Notes: a model not told the origin generated them from the sequence alone. A stretch of DNA of 64,000 nucleotides from Niabella ginsenosidivorans (GCF_001654455.1 NZ_CP015772.1:4588001-4652000), one strand, 5' to 3'; shown: positions 1 to 9,452, numbered from the stretch's first letter. A program made the numbers and translations.

Positions 1-1
1 T

Positions 2-778
2 ATAGAAAATGTTATTGACGCAGGATACAGCGGCATTGAAATCAATATAGGCGCCTTAAGGAACAGGGTGCATTGGATGAATGTGCTCCAAGAAACCAGG
101 GAGCAATACCCTGAGTTTATAGTCATCGGACAAATGGTGCCTGAAGAACGCTATAACCGCTTCAATCTCTTTTATAAAGAAATGCAGCAGCGGCTGGCAT
201 TGATTGCTGACTTCAATCCTGTATTTATCAACTCGCACACCGGTAAAGATTTTTTCTCTTTTAATGAAAACTGTTTATTACTGGAGCTGGCAACCACCTT
301 TTCCAAACAATCCGGTATTCCCGTATATCATGAAACACACAGGGGGCGGTTTTCCTATGCATTGCACCTGATGCCCCCGTACCTGAAGCAATTTCCGGGT
401 CTGGGCCTGGTGGCCGATTACTCGCATTGGTGCAATGTATCCGAGAGCCTGCTTCATGACCAATCAGAAACGCTCCGCTCCGTTATACCCCATATCAGGC
501 ACATCCATGCGCGTATCGGTTATGAGCAGAGTCCGCAACTGGCAGATCCCTTTGTTCCGCACTATAAAAACTATCTGGATACATTTACCAATTGGTGGAA
601 GGATATTTTATTGCATTATCAAAAGAAGGAGCTTCAGTTTACAATATGCACTGAAGCCGGTCCTGCTCCCTATATGCCTGTAAACCCAGCAACCGGTCGG
701 CCCCTGGCTAACCAGTGGCAGATCAATACCGCAATGCTGCGGTATTTAAAAGAAACATTTGCAGGTTTTACAGCATAA
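2..778 (+). CDS. Sugar phosphate isomerase/epimerase-like TIM barrel protein (5' end cut by window edge)
   Basis: The reading frame is open from base 2, so the gene starts upstream of the window and only its last 258 codons are visible. The product looks like a xylose-isomerase-like TIM barrel (AP endonuclease 2 superfamily). Candidate metal ligands lie at the ends of strands: the Glu of the HETHRGR stretch, the Asp of VADYSHW, the His of RHIHARIGYE and the Glu of CTEAGPAP. Members isomerise or epimerise sugars or act on sugar derivatives; the substrate cannot be read here. It converges on the arabinofuranosidase gene with only 7 bases between the two stop codons, so it is not part of that operon. 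The family assignment is by motif pattern. Confidence 0.8.
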   Translation: MENVIDAGYSGIEINIGALRNRVHWMNVLQETREQYPEFIVIGQMVPEERYNRFNLFYKEMQQRLALIADFNPVFINSHTGKDFFSFNENCLLLELATTFSKQSGIPVYHETHRGRFSYALHLMPPYLKQFPGLGLVADYSHWCNVSESLLHDQSETLRSVIPHIRHIHARIGYEQSPQLADPFVPHYKNYLDTFTNWWKDILLHYQKKELQFTICTEAGPAPYMPVNPATGRPLANQWQINTAMLRYLKETFAGFTA

Positions 779-785
779 AATCCTG

Positions 786-2711
786 CTACAATGGCTTAAA
801 GGCGGCCTGGCGCAAGATGGTCTTGCCTATCGGTATCAGGCTGATCGTTTCAATCGCATTGCTTTCTTTCTCTTTTGCTTTTAACCGGATGGTACCGTTT
901 TTGTAAACCGCATCGTTATTACGGATATACCCATACTCTTTTCTTTTAACGGGTATGTACAAATAATCTTTGAAAACCGGTGTATATTCTTTCCCGATGC
1001 CTGAAGTGGCCTGTATTGGCAAAGCATAAGCCAGGGGGCCATAGAAAAAATAATGCTCTCCGTTCTGGTCTTGCCGGTCAGCTACGCTGGCTTTAAAATC
1101 CAGGTGAACCGTTTCATTCTTTTTAAATAATTTCCGGATCACAATAAACTCATCAGCAATCGTATAAGGTTGATCCGTTTGCAATGCTTTTACCCATCCC
1201 GGTTTCCGTATCTTCAGTGTAAAGAACCGTGGAGCGCTTACGAAAATTGTAAAGTCAAAGGACAGATCATAGGGATAGCCTGTTTTTTCCTGTATATGCA
1301 CTGCTGTTCCGTTCACTTTTGTATGCACCTCTGAAGGGCCTAACAGGGTAGCTGCCAAAACAGAGTCGCCTTCTTTCATCCACATATGCTGTACATAATA
1401 AGGCGTTATTCTTCCTGCGTTTGGCACACAACAAACGGCAGCATCTTTATGAGCCGGAGAATATTTATAGCGCACCTGTTTCATATCTCCGTTTGTTCCT
1501 CCATTTAGAGTACCTGTCATCTGGTAGGAATTATCCGTTTTCAGATAGGCAATACAGGAATGATCCGGGTTCCTTGCGCCCTGTGCAGCGTTAAAGAAAA
1601 TCGTTTCTGCCCTGTCTGCAAAGAAGTTCATGCCGGTCTTCTGCAGCAAGCCGGCATAGCTATCCATGAGCTCCTGCATAGAACAATATTCATACCCCGT
1701 GTTTGTTGCATTTGCCTTACGGCCGCCGATCCATTCATCCCCAATGGGGCCGCCAGCGGGTGTAGTAGCCTCCTGTATCCTTTTTAAATAGATCTTCAAT
1801 GCTTTCTTATACAGCGGGTTGCCAGTGCTGAAAGCTGCAACCGTTAAGGGCCGCAGGTGCTCATAAGCATGTACCCCATGATCCGTCATTTTATAACCGG
1901 GGTTAAAAAGACTGCTCCACTGAACATCTTTTTCGAATGAGAAATTGGAAGAAAAATTCTGATAAAGAAACAATGCGTACCGGCGGTACCGGGCCTGTTT
2001 TGTAAGCCGGTACAGCTCATCACAAACATCCGTAAACGTTAACCCATGCGCCACGCCTCCGGAAAACTCTTTTCCTGCAAAAAAGGGATTGGAGTTATTA
2101 ACCGGGTAGTGCTTCATTACATCATCAACTGCGCTTACAATACTATTCCAGGCCTTTTTATCGTTCGTGGCCTCATAGTATGCCAGCAGCCCTCTCAGCA
2201 GCGTTGTCTTTGCCCACAATTCCCCGTTCTCTGCCGTAAACCGGTAGCGAAGCTCTTTATCATAAATTCCCAGATAGCCGTCTTTATCCTGTGTAGCAAT
2301 TATTTTATATATATAATCTTTTACCTTCTGCTTATCTGCCGCATTATCCAGCAGTAATGCGTTGCGTATATACCCGTCTCTCCAGTTGGACTGGGTTTCT
2401 GAGTTCCACCATTTATACTGGTCGTCTCCGGCTACATCCCCTTCTTTTAAGTTGCCAAGATCTTTCGCTTTGCTATGCCTGTGCAGGCGGTCGGCATAAA
2501 TAGGATCACTGATCAGGTCCGGCACAATCCCATCCAGGTGGCCTACAAAACCCTTCATATCTTTTTCCATTTGCTCTTTAATCCATCCAGCGGGCTTTAC
2601 AGCGCCAAAGGGCAGCTTCTCAAGCTGCTCCTGTTGCAGCTGAAATGCAGCCTGCTGCCCTGTTACTGCCATTGGCAGCAACAAGAAAAAAAACCTGATT
2701 AAAATCTTCAT
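786..2711 (-). CDS. GH127/DUF1680-type beta-L-arabinofuranosidase, secreted
   Basis: A 641-residue protein with an N-terminal signal peptide (about residues 1-18, ending VTGQ) and an (alpha/alpha)6-barrel glycosidase of the DUF1680/GH127 family (GH146 is a close alternative). The cysteine-dependent active site of this family is visible: E341 and C343 in an E-Y-C-S-M-Q motif, C427-C428 in a CCVPN motif, and an acid/base candidate at E326, with spacing very like the zinc-binding Glu/Cys set of the Bifidobacterium enzyme HypBA1. It would release L-arabinofuranose in the periplasm. It lies downstream of, and on the same strand as, the SusE-like/SusD/SusC genes, but a 256-base gap with a hairpin separates it from them, so it may be transcribed partly on its own. 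Confidence 0.85.
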   Translation of the reverse strand: MKILIRFFFLLLPMAVTGQQAAFQLQQEQLEKLPFGAVKPAGWIKEQMEKDMKGFVGHLDGIVPDLISDPIYADRLHRHSKAKDLGNLKEGDVAGDDQYKWWNSETQSNWRDGYIRNALLLDNAADKQKVKDYIYKIIATQDKDGYLGIYDKELRYRFTAENGELWAKTTLLRGLLAYYEATNDKKAWNSIVSAVDDVMKHYPVNNSNPFFAGKEFSGGVAHGLTFTDVCDELYRLTKQARYRRYALFLYQNFSSNFSFEKDVQWSSLFNPGYKMTDHGVHAYEHLRPLTVAAFSTGNPLYKKALKIYLKRIQEATTPAGGPIGDEWIGGRKANATNTGYEYCSMQELMDSYAGLLQKTGMNFFADRAETIFFNAAQGARNPDHSCIAYLKTDNSYQMTGTLNGGTNGDMKQVRYKYSPAHKDAAVCCVPNAGRITPYYVQHMWMKEGDSVLAATLLGPSEVHTKVNGTAVHIQEKTGYPYDLSFDFTIFVSAPRFFTLKIRKPGWVKALQTDQPYTIADEFIVIRKLFKKNETVHLDFKASVADRQDQNGEHYFFYGPLAYALPIQATSGIGKEYTPVFKDYLYIPVKRKEYGYIRNNDAVYKNGTIRLKAKEKESNAIETISLIPIGKTILRQAAFKPL

Positions 2712-2922
2712 TCAATACTATTATTCCGCAAGCACTTACAATGGTACAAGCTCTTTTATTATAATGCCCATTGTTTTCTGTTTGTTATAGGATCCAATAT
2801 AAAGTTTTTTGTAACAAAGCAGAACTAATTTATTAAAATCATCTGCAACAGGCCCATATTCCCTTCAAATAGTCTGGACGGGCACAAAGCATAGCTGCAG
2901 TGACCAGTAATTTTCTGTTAAA

Positions 2923-2961
2923 CGCTCATTGCCCTTTATTTGTTGTACAGGGCAATAAGCG
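2923..2961 (-). terminator. Hairpin downstream of the SusE-like gene
   Basis: CGCTCATTGCCCT pairs with AGGGCAATAAGCG (one mismatch, 13-base loop) just after the stop codon of the SusE-like lipoprotein gene. In the minus-strand transcript it is followed only by a short TTTAAC run. It could be a weak terminator or a processing/stability hairpin that lowers expression of the downstream arabinofuranosidase gene. The rest of the 2712-2967 gap shows no gene. Confidence 0.45.
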
Positions 2962-2967
2962 TATTTT

Positions 2968-3972
2968 TTATTGCTTTGTGATCGTATATTTCAGATGTGG
3001 CAGATCCATTTTAATGGAATAGGTTCCGGTTGTTGTTATCGGAATATTATCTCCGTTTAGTTTCAGAGTACCTGCTGAACCTCCATAATTTACCCCCCAA
3101 TCGTGGTTATACCTGAATTTAACACTGCCACCCGCCGTTAATGCCGCAACCACGCTCCAGGTAGAATCTCCATTATTAAATTTCATATCTGTATCTGCAT
3201 TCCAGCCTCCGGCTGTAGCATCACCAATAATACTCCATTGATTGTATTGTATTGAATAAGTATTGTCATTAAAATTGGCTGTTATCTGATAAGAGCCGGC
3301 GCCCGGAGCCACCAGATTTGCACTTGCCGATGTGCTGATATTCCCGTCCCCTGCATCTCCATAGGCGATGTCCCATGATTTTGCCGGCGTAATCTTAAAT
3401 TCAAGATTACCTGGTGTAAATAAAATCGTGCCTGTGTAGATCCCGTTACCTGTTGCAGAAATAAGGCTATCCGCAGTTGAAGGCTCCCATCCCTGGTAGG
3501 CACCGGGAACATATGCCCAGGCTATTGCCTGATAAGTAGTAATGGTTAATGGCACTACATTTGAATATACATTGCCTGCGGAAGTTCTGATTCTAAATTC
3601 ATAATTGCCCGTTTTGCCGGGAGGTAAAAATTCCTTCAACAATAATAAATTCAGTTCCTGTGCAGTAAAGGTTTTTTTAAGCGCCTTCCTGTCCAGATCT
3701 AACTCTATCAGCGAATCCGACTTAAAATCATGGCCGGCTACAGATATTTGCAGTATATATGAAAGAGCATCTTTAAAACCAAGGTCAATATCATCATAAG
3801 TAAAAGTAAGCGCCGGCTGATCCTTATTATCCTGTAAAAGGACTAAAGGCTTATCCAAATCGCTGCTTAATACCGGTGTATTCGAATTCATGATCACTTT
3901 TGTTTCATCTTTTTTACAGGAGGAAACAAGAAACAGTACAGAAGCCATTATAACTATTGATAAGTATTTCAT
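2968..3972 (-). CDS. SusE/SusF-like outer membrane glycan-binding lipoprotein
   Basis: A 334-residue lipoprotein with a signal peptide ending in a lipobox, lipidated Cys at residue 19 (VSSC-KK). The N-terminal third has the SusE-type Ig-like domain (LSSDLDKPLVL...ALTFTYDD), followed by a linker domain and two carbohydrate-binding-like modules near residues 150-240 and 245-334 (motifs AYVPGAYQGWEP and SIIGDATAGGWNADTD, typical of SusE/SusF modules). It should sit on the cell surface and hold glycan for the SusCD transporter. It starts 17 bases after the susD-like stop codon, so the two are cotranscribed. Ligand identity is inferred from the neighbouring arabinofuranosidase only. Confidence 0.85.
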   Translation of the reverse strand: MKYLSIVIMASVLFLVSSCKKDETKVIMNSNTPVLSSDLDKPLVLLQDNKDQPALTFTYDDIDLGFKDALSYILQISVAGHDFKSDSLIELDLDRKALKKTFTAQELNLLLLKEFLPPGKTGNYEFRIRTSAGNVYSNVVPLTITTYQAIAWAYVPGAYQGWEPSTADSLISATGNGIYTGTILFTPGNLEFKITPAKSWDIAYGDAGDGNISTSASANLVAPGAGSYQITANFNDNTYSIQYNQWSIIGDATAGGWNADTDMKFNNGDSTWSVVAALTAGGSVKFRYNHDWGVNYGGSAGTLKLNGDNIPITTTGTYSIKMDLPHLKYTITKQ

Positions 3973-3989
3973 CTGATCGCGTTTAAGAA

Positions 3990-5567
3990 TTAATAGTTCG
4001 GATTTTGCTGTAACTGCGGATTGGCGGCTTTATCCGCTGCCGGAATCGGGTAGATGTTCCGCCAGTCTTCAACGGATTTTCCATTTGTTGTACCGCCTTT
4101 CCAGGGCCACAAATAACCCGCAGTGGTAAACTTATTGTAACGTACCAGATCCGTACGCCGGAATCCTTCCCAGTACAATTCCCGTCCCCGTTCATCCAGT
4201 ATAAAATCAGTGGTCAGTTGTGACGCGGTTATGGGTGCTGCACCGGCCCTTGCTCTTAAAAGATTGATGTAGATTAAAGCAGTAGCCGCATCTCCGCCGG
4301 ATCCGCCACGCAACACAGCTTCCGCGTAAATCAGGTACTGTTCTGCCAGCCTGAAAACAGGAAAATCCATGTCAGCAAAATCCAGGCTTGCTCCGGATTT
4401 GTTTGCAGTTCCGATCTCAATATTTTTAAATTTAGTAATGCCATAGCCCTGTACAAATTTTGTCTGATCGTCTATATTCAGCGATTGTCCGTCTGTCCAG
4501 AACTGTGCCCGTTTGTCTGTATTACCACTTATATCCGGAAAAAGGTTTACCAGTGCTTTTGTGGTTCTGATGCCGGCCCAGCCGCCGCCGATGCCAAAAG
4601 CAGCAGCAGGCATTGTACCGCCCACAGGAGCGTGTGTCAAAAAGGTGGTACCGCCATAGTTCTGGGTTTTATTGCCGTCATAGTTAATGGTTAGGATAAA
4701 TTCACTTTTATTCTTATCATTATCTGCACGCATCAGGTTTCTGTAGTCGCTGATCAAACTATATCCGGCATCAATCACTTTTTTTGAGTAGATCACGGCA
4801 TTGTTATAATCCGCTGTTCCTGTATAAATACCGGCGTTCAGGTACAGGCGCGCTAATAAGGCCCACACGGCTGCTTTATCAGCCCTGCCGTATTCATTGG
4901 CCCTGGAATCAGGCAGCAAGGTTTCAAGATCCTTTAGTTCCGATTCAATATATTGGTACAGGGCCTCTTTGCCAATCTGTTCTGGCAGTTCAGTGGAGCC
5001 CATAACAAAATCTTCCGTAACAAAAGGCGGGTTCCCGAAAAGATCCAGCAAAACCCAGTATTGGTAGGCTCTCAAAAAACGGGCTTCGTTCCTGAAGCTT
5101 ACAATATTTGCCGCTGTTGCGCCTGTAATACCTTTTGCTGCAAGCTGGTCATCAGCTGCGTGTTTTATAAAATCATTCGCCAATGTAATCTGGTACATGC
5201 TTCTATAATACAGCCCTGTAAGGAAGGGGTTGCTGGCGGACCAGTTCATATTATGGAAGTCCTGTATACCTGCATCCCCCCAGGATACAACAGATTCATC
5301 GGTACTTAATTCCTGCGCGCACCAGAACAACCTTAAAAAATCGGAAGTGCCTTCATCAATCCCAAGTATATCAGGATCACCGGCAGGTCCTTTATTACCG
5401 GTAAGCGCAAAGGCTCCATACACTTTTGCTGCGGCTTCAATATATCCCTGCGGGGTGCTGTAGGCCTGTTCAGCGGTAACATCATTCAGCGGCAAACGAT
5501 CCAGCTTTTTACTGCAACCGTACAGGAGCAGGACCAACAATAATACAACCAATATCTTTTTCATCAT
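3990..5567 (-). CDS. SusD/RagB family nutrient-binding outer membrane lipoprotein
   Basis: A 525-residue SusD homologue. Signal peptide with lipidated Cys at residue 18 (LLLYGCSKK), the conserved start LDRLPLNDVTAEQAY, TPR-like helices in the middle (NEARFLRAYQYWVLLDLFGNPP) and the typical C-terminal end with LLRARAGA, ERGRELYWEGFRRTDLVRY and NPNY. SusD proteins form the extracellular lid of the SusC pore and bind the oligosaccharide. It lies 39 bases downstream of the susC-like gene and 17 bases upstream of the SusE-like gene, a usual susC-susD-susE order. Confidence 0.95.
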   Translation of the reverse strand: MMKKILVVLLLVLLLYGCSKKLDRLPLNDVTAEQAYSTPQGYIEAAAKVYGAFALTGNKGPAGDPDILGIDEGTSDFLRLFWCAQELSTDESVVSWGDAGIQDFHNMNWSASNPFLTGLYYRSMYQITLANDFIKHAADDQLAAKGITGATAANIVSFRNEARFLRAYQYWVLLDLFGNPPFVTEDFVMGSTELPEQIGKEALYQYIESELKDLETLLPDSRANEYGRADKAAVWALLARLYLNAGIYTGTADYNNAVIYSKKVIDAGYSLISDYRNLMRADNDKNKSEFILTINYDGNKTQNYGGTTFLTHAPVGGTMPAAAFGIGGGWAGIRTTKALVNLFPDISGNTDKRAQFWTDGQSLNIDDQTKFVQGYGITKFKNIEIGTANKSGASLDFADMDFPVFRLAEQYLIYAEAVLRGGSGGDAATALIYINLLRARAGAAPITASQLTTDFILDERGRELYWEGFRRTDLVRYNKFTTAGYLWPWKGGTTNGKSVEDWRNIYPIPAADKAANPQLQQNPNY

Positions 5568-5606
5568 CTGTTTTATTTTATAGTTGAATACAGTGAATTT
5601 GCTTGT

Positions 5607-8606
5607 CTAAAAATTCAGGTTTAATCCCATACCGTATATACGCGGGCGGGGATAAAAATTATTATCAATGCCATTGGGCACTTCCGGATCCAGCCCTTTA
5701 TACTTTGTAATCACAAACAGGTTCTGAACATTCAGGTTCAGCTTCAGGTCGCCTGTATTCCGGAAGAGCTTCCCAAAACTGTAAGCCACATAAACATTAT
5801 CCATCCTGAGGAAGGAGGCGTTTTCGATAAAATAATCAGTCAGGGCAAACTTATCGCTGCCGCCTTTAAAATTCGTATATAAAACATCGCTGGAACCGTT
5901 GTTGATAATACCCAGCGGGTTCAGGATATTTACCTGAAACCCTGTAGCAGAAGCTACATTATTATATACATAATTACCTACATTGGCTCTTGCGCTAAAT
6001 CCTGCGCTCAGCTTTTTATAGGTCACATTGGAACTCAGACCAAAGAAGTATTGCGGGTCGGGGCTTTTATAACGATACAGATCACTCTCATTGATCACGC
6101 CATCACCATTACGGTCAACAAACACATTTTCCACCGGTTTGCCCTGCTGATCATACACCTGCTGATAGACGTAAAATGAACTGCGCGGAAAACCAATGGA
6201 CTGTATCTGAATGTAATTGCCGGTAGCACCGGTTATGCCGCCAGTCAATGACCCTGCAAAATTCGGATCATCCACAATAGTAAGCTTTGTGATCTTGTTC
6301 TTATTATAAGTGGCATTAAAATTCACATCCCATTTTACGTTCTTTGTCTGCACCGGAACAACCGTTAACAGGAATTCAATGCCCCGGTTTTCCATGCTCC
6401 CGATGTTTGCAACAATCTTATTGGTAAAATTGGTACCTGCCGGCTGATTGATCTCGTTAAGCAGGTCCTTGGTGCTCCGGTAATAAACATCAATGCTACC
6501 ATTGATGCGGTTATTTAAGAACCCATAGTCTATACCAATGTTATAGTTGCTGGTCTGCTCCCATTTCCTGTTATAATAATAGCCGCCTGGACGGTACATC
6601 TGGTAAAAATCATTGCCCAGCTGGTATTGTGCATTGTTACCGCTCAATTTAAAATATGAAATATAATCATAGTCATTAATTCCGTCCTGCTGGCCTGTAA
6701 TACCATACCCCAGGCGCAGCTTCAGGTCGCTGAGCACAGCTGCACTTTTCAGGAAGGGCTCTTCTTTTATTTTCCAGGCCAAGGCCCCGGACGGGAAAAC
6801 ACCCCAGCGGTTGTCCGGGTTAAATTTTGAAGAGCCGTCCGTTCTTAAGGTAGCTGTGAGCAGGTATTTATTTTTAAAGCTGTAATTGGCTCTTCCATAA
6901 TAAGAAATGAGCGTATAACGGGGCTTGTCCATTGCATACGCAGGAACAGATTCCGGAATTACGGTTCCATCATAAGTAACATCCGGATAATTCATAGTGC
7001 GGGATATGAAATCATAAAATCCATAGCCCGCCGTTACATCGATCCGGTGATCGCCTATGTTCTTCAGATAATTCAAATAAAATTCAATAATGCCGTTATC
7101 CCTCCAGCCGGAGTATTTATTGTTTTGCCCGCCATGAAAAACATTATTGGGGTCTTTATACCGGTTATAGCCCTGGGCGGCGCTATCATCTACCAAAATT
7201 CCACCAATCCCATGCGCCTCATCAAAGCCCATATTCAGGTTGGCCTTCAGTTCAGGAAGAAAATGGAATTTATAGTCCACCTGTATATTACCGATCCCTC
7301 TCAGCACTCTCCCCCGGTTGTTATATTGCATGAGCAGGGCAAGCGGGTTAAGGGTAGCAAGCGATTTTAAACCGGAAACGGATGCGGGGTCCAGCCATTC
7401 ATAATATCCGTCAAACCGGTTACTGCCGGAATAAATGGGCTGTGTAGGATCAAAACTTACCGCTGCCCCGATAGCCCCTGTGTTGGCAAACCGGGTATCG
7501 GTATGGGCTACCTTTAAATTTACATCAATCTTCAGATGATCATCCAGAAAGGAAGGGCTTAAATTGAACCCAAAATATTTCCGCTCCATTTCGCTGGTTT
7601 TTACAATTCCGTTCTGCTTAAGATACCCCACAGAAACGCGGTAAGGCAGCCTGCCGTTGGCCGCCACCCCCGAAAGGCTCAGGTTATTGTCCGTAGTAAC
7701 CGCTGCCTGATAAACCTCTTTCTGCCAGTTAGTACCGGCATTGCCCATCAAAGCGATCTGAGCCGCGTCGCCATTGCTCTGAACATAATTCCTGAATTCC
7801 GCTGGCGACAGCACATCCAGGTATTTGGGGATCTGGGAAACGGTAAACTGCGTGTTGAAGTTTATAACCGGCTTACCAGGCTTGCCTTTTTTGGTAGTAA
7901 CAATAATGACCCCATTGGAAGCACGGGAGCCGTAAATGGCAGAGGCTGATGCATCTTTAAGAATAGTAAACGATTCAATATCAGCCGGATTGATCATTGA
8001 CAAAGGATTGGGAGATCCCGGCAGCGCATCATTACTCAGCGCCACCCCGTCTATCACAATCAACGGGTCGTTGCTGGCGTTTAATGAGGCGCCCCCCCTG
8101 ATGCGGATAGTGCTTCCGCTGCCCGGGGCCCCGCTGTTTGACATGATCTGCACGCCGGCTACTTTTCCTGCAATCAGCTGCTCCGGGGTGGTTACCGGCA
8201 CCTGGTTGAAATCCTTTGAAGAAAGCATGGTTACAGAACCGGTCAGGTCTTTTTTCTTAACAGCACCATAACCAATGACCACTACATTATCAAGGTTGGC
8301 CGCTTCTGCAACCAACTGAACATCTACCACCTCACCTGTTATTGCTGCCGTTTGCGTGGCATAACCGATGAAGGAAAACTCAAGCGTTTTTACTGAATCT
8401 GCTATTGCTAACCGATAATGGCCCTTATCGTCTGTTTGGGTGGCGGTGGACGTGCCGGAAACCAAAACGGTTACACCAAACAAAAGCTGATGGGTCTTTG
8501 CATCAGAAACAGTGCCACTGATTATTCTTGACTGAGCACTGGCGGAAGCGGACATAAGCAGTAATAGCACAATAAAAGGCGCTGCAAACAATCTTCTCAC
8601 ATACAT
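5607..8606 (-). CDS. SusC/RagA family TonB-dependent transporter
   Basis: The first ATG is at 8606 (999 residues); the TTG codon 6 bases further upstream is less likely. Order of domains: signal peptide (ends ASAQ), a carboxypeptidase-regulatory-like domain at about residues 28-100, a TonB-box region with the SusC signature DNVVVIGYG, a plug domain (TPEQLIAGKVAGVQI, IRIRGGASLNASNDPLIVIDG, SASAIYGSRASNGVIIVTTK) and a 22-strand beta-barrel ending with an aromatic-rich C-terminus (LNLNF). It imports oligosaccharides over the outer membrane using TonB energy. Its promoter region carries two palindromes and lies directly downstream of a Nudix-type regulator gene, which probably controls it. Confidence 0.95.
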   Translation of the reverse strand: MYVRRLFAAPFIVLLLLMSASASAQSRIISGTVSDAKTHQLLFGVTVLVSGTSTATQTDDKGHYRLAIADSVKTLEFSFIGYATQTAAITGEVVDVQLVAEAANLDNVVVIGYGAVKKKDLTGSVTMLSSKDFNQVPVTTPEQLIAGKVAGVQIMSNSGAPGSGSTIRIRGGASLNASNDPLIVIDGVALSNDALPGSPNPLSMINPADIESFTILKDASASAIYGSRASNGVIIVTTKKGKPGKPVINFNTQFTVSQIPKYLDVLSPAEFRNYVQSNGDAAQIALMGNAGTNWQKEVYQAAVTTDNNLSLSGVAANGRLPYRVSVGYLKQNGIVKTSEMERKYFGFNLSPSFLDDHLKIDVNLKVAHTDTRFANTGAIGAAVSFDPTQPIYSGSNRFDGYYEWLDPASVSGLKSLATLNPLALLMQYNNRGRVLRGIGNIQVDYKFHFLPELKANLNMGFDEAHGIGGILVDDSAAQGYNRYKDPNNVFHGGQNNKYSGWRDNGIIEFYLNYLKNIGDHRIDVTAGYGFYDFISRTMNYPDVTYDGTVIPESVPAYAMDKPRYTLISYYGRANYSFKNKYLLTATLRTDGSSKFNPDNRWGVFPSGALAWKIKEEPFLKSAAVLSDLKLRLGYGITGQQDGINDYDYISYFKLSGNNAQYQLGNDFYQMYRPGGYYYNRKWEQTSNYNIGIDYGFLNNRINGSIDVYYRSTKDLLNEINQPAGTNFTNKIVANIGSMENRGIEFLLTVVPVQTKNVKWDVNFNATYNKNKITKLTIVDDPNFAGSLTGGITGATGNYIQIQSIGFPRSSFYVYQQVYDQQGKPVENVFVDRNGDGVINESDLYRYKSPDPQYFFGLSSNVTYKKLSAGFSARANVGNYVYNNVASATGFQVNILNPLGIINNGSSDVLYTNFKGGSDKFALTDYFIENASFLRMDNVYVAYSFGKLFRNTGDLKLNLNVQNLFVITKYKGLDPEVPNGIDNNFYPRPRIYGMGLNLNF

Positions 8607-8638
8607 AGACAAACAATTAAATTGTTTTAAATTATTTC

Positions 8639-8653
8639 GTGTACTTAATACAC
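8639..8653. promoter_or_regulatory. Palindromic operator candidate 1 (GTGTACTTAATACAC)
   Basis: A 15-base inverted repeat lying between the predicted transcription start of the SusC-like gene and its start codon. It matches the second site at 8689-8703 in 11 of 15 positions, including all outer bases. A regulator bound here would block transcription just after initiation. Confidence 0.6.
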
Positions 8654-8671
8654 GTTAGTCAATCTGAAAAA

Positions 8672-8679
8672 CAAAAATA
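8672..8679 (-). promoter_or_regulatory. Predicted promoter -7 box of the susC-like operon (TATTTTTG)
   Basis: On the minus strand the box reads TATTTTTG, a full match to the Bacteroidota -7 consensus TAnnTTTG. A TTTG is present upstream but with only 14 bases between the boxes, shorter than usual, so the -33 element is weak and lies inside the upstream palindrome. That arrangement fits a repressed or activator-assisted promoter. Confidence 0.5.
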
Positions 8680-8686
8680 ATGTATT

Positions 8687-8705
8687 ATGTGTACAAAGTA
8701 CACAT
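8687..8705. promoter_or_regulatory. Palindromic operator candidate 2 (ATGTGTAC-AAA-GTACACAT)
   Basis: A perfect inverted repeat, 8-base arms with a 3-base centre, just upstream of the predicted -7 box and covering the -33 region of the susC-like operon. It shares the GTGTAC...GTACAC core with the site at 8639-8653. It lies 22 bases from the stop codon of the Nudix-type regulator gene, the obvious candidate to bind it. Confidence 0.65.
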
Positions 8706-8727
8706 AAGCCAGAAAATATTTTTTACG

Positions 8728-9426
8728 TTATTTACGGGACTTCATTAACCGGGGCCGGAATTTGTAGAGTTTGCCCGGCCGGTGGGGCACGTTTTCCTCC
8801 ATTTCGTTCAGATCAATGAGCCAGTTCTTAAGAGTGATCTTTTTCCGGAAATTCCTGCGGTCGAGCGGTTCATTCATAATTGCCTCATACAGTTCCTGTA
8901 AAGCGCGTAAGGAGAATTTCTCATCCAGCAGATTGTGCGCTACAGGGTATTCTTCAATTTTGCCGCGCAGGTGTTCCAGACAGGTATCCAGGATCTCTTT
9001 ATGGTCAAAGGCCAGCTTCTGGATATTTTTTACCGGGTGCCAGTGCAGGTCGTTATTGTCGATCTTTAGTTTATGGCTGTTGATATTTACCAGGGAATAA
9101 TAGGCAGTGGAGATCACGCGTCCTGAAGGGTGACGGTGAACAGCTCCAAATGTGTGCACCTGTTGCAGGAACACATCATCCAGGTCTGTGCGCTCCTTTA
9201 AAACCCTATAGGAGGCTTCATTCAGGTCTTCATCCGGCCGAACCAGGTCTCCGAGCAATGAATAAAGGCCGGCAAATTCTTTAAGATCCGATTTTATCAG
9301 CAACACTTTCAGTTCTTTATCTTCATATCCGAAAATGACACAATCCACAGACACTGCAATCTTAAAATATTCCAGGTGGCTGCTTTTTTCTACTGCCGCC
9401 GTTTTCAGGTTCAATTTTTTTGCCAT
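8728..9426 (-). CDS. Nudix-fold transcriptional regulator (NrtR/AraR type)
   Basis: From the ATG at 9426 the product has 232 residues. A longer frame with a TTG start at 9456 is rejected because a promoter box lies at 9445-9452. The N-terminal 140 residues form a Nudix domain (FKIAVSVDCVIFGY, LLGDLVRPDEDLNEASYRVLKERT) and the rest a winged-helix DNA-binding domain (FSLRALQELYEAI, DRRNFRKKI). The Nudix box is degenerate: the REUxEE core reads RVLKER, so hydrolysis is unlikely and ligand sensing is expected, as in NrtR proteins and in the AraR arabinose regulator of Bacteroides. Its position directly upstream of the susC-like operon next to an arabinofuranosidase gene supports an arabinose-responsive role, which is inference. 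Confidence 0.85.
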   Translation of the reverse strand: MAKKLNLKTAAVEKSSHLEYFKIAVSVDCVIFGYEDKELKVLLIKSDLKEFAGLYSLLGDLVRPDEDLNEASYRVLKERTDLDDVFLQQVHTFGAVHRHPSGRVISTAYYSLVNINSHKLKIDNNDLHWHPVKNIQKLAFDHKEILDTCLEHLRGKIEEYPVAHNLLDEKFSLRALQELYEAIMNEPLDRRNFRKKITLKNWLIDLNEMEENVPHRPGKLYKFRPRLMKSRK

Positions 9427-9444
9427 AGCCGATTGATAGGTTAG

Positions 9445-9452
9445 CAAATGTA
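9445..9452 (-). promoter_or_regulatory. Predicted promoter -7 box of the Nudix regulator gene (TACATTTG)
   Basis: The minus strand reads TACATTTG, matching TAnnTTTG, 18 bases before the ATG at 9426. It places transcription initiation downstream of the alternative TTG codon at 9456 and so decides the start. No clear -33 TTTG at the right distance was seen. Confidence 0.45.
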
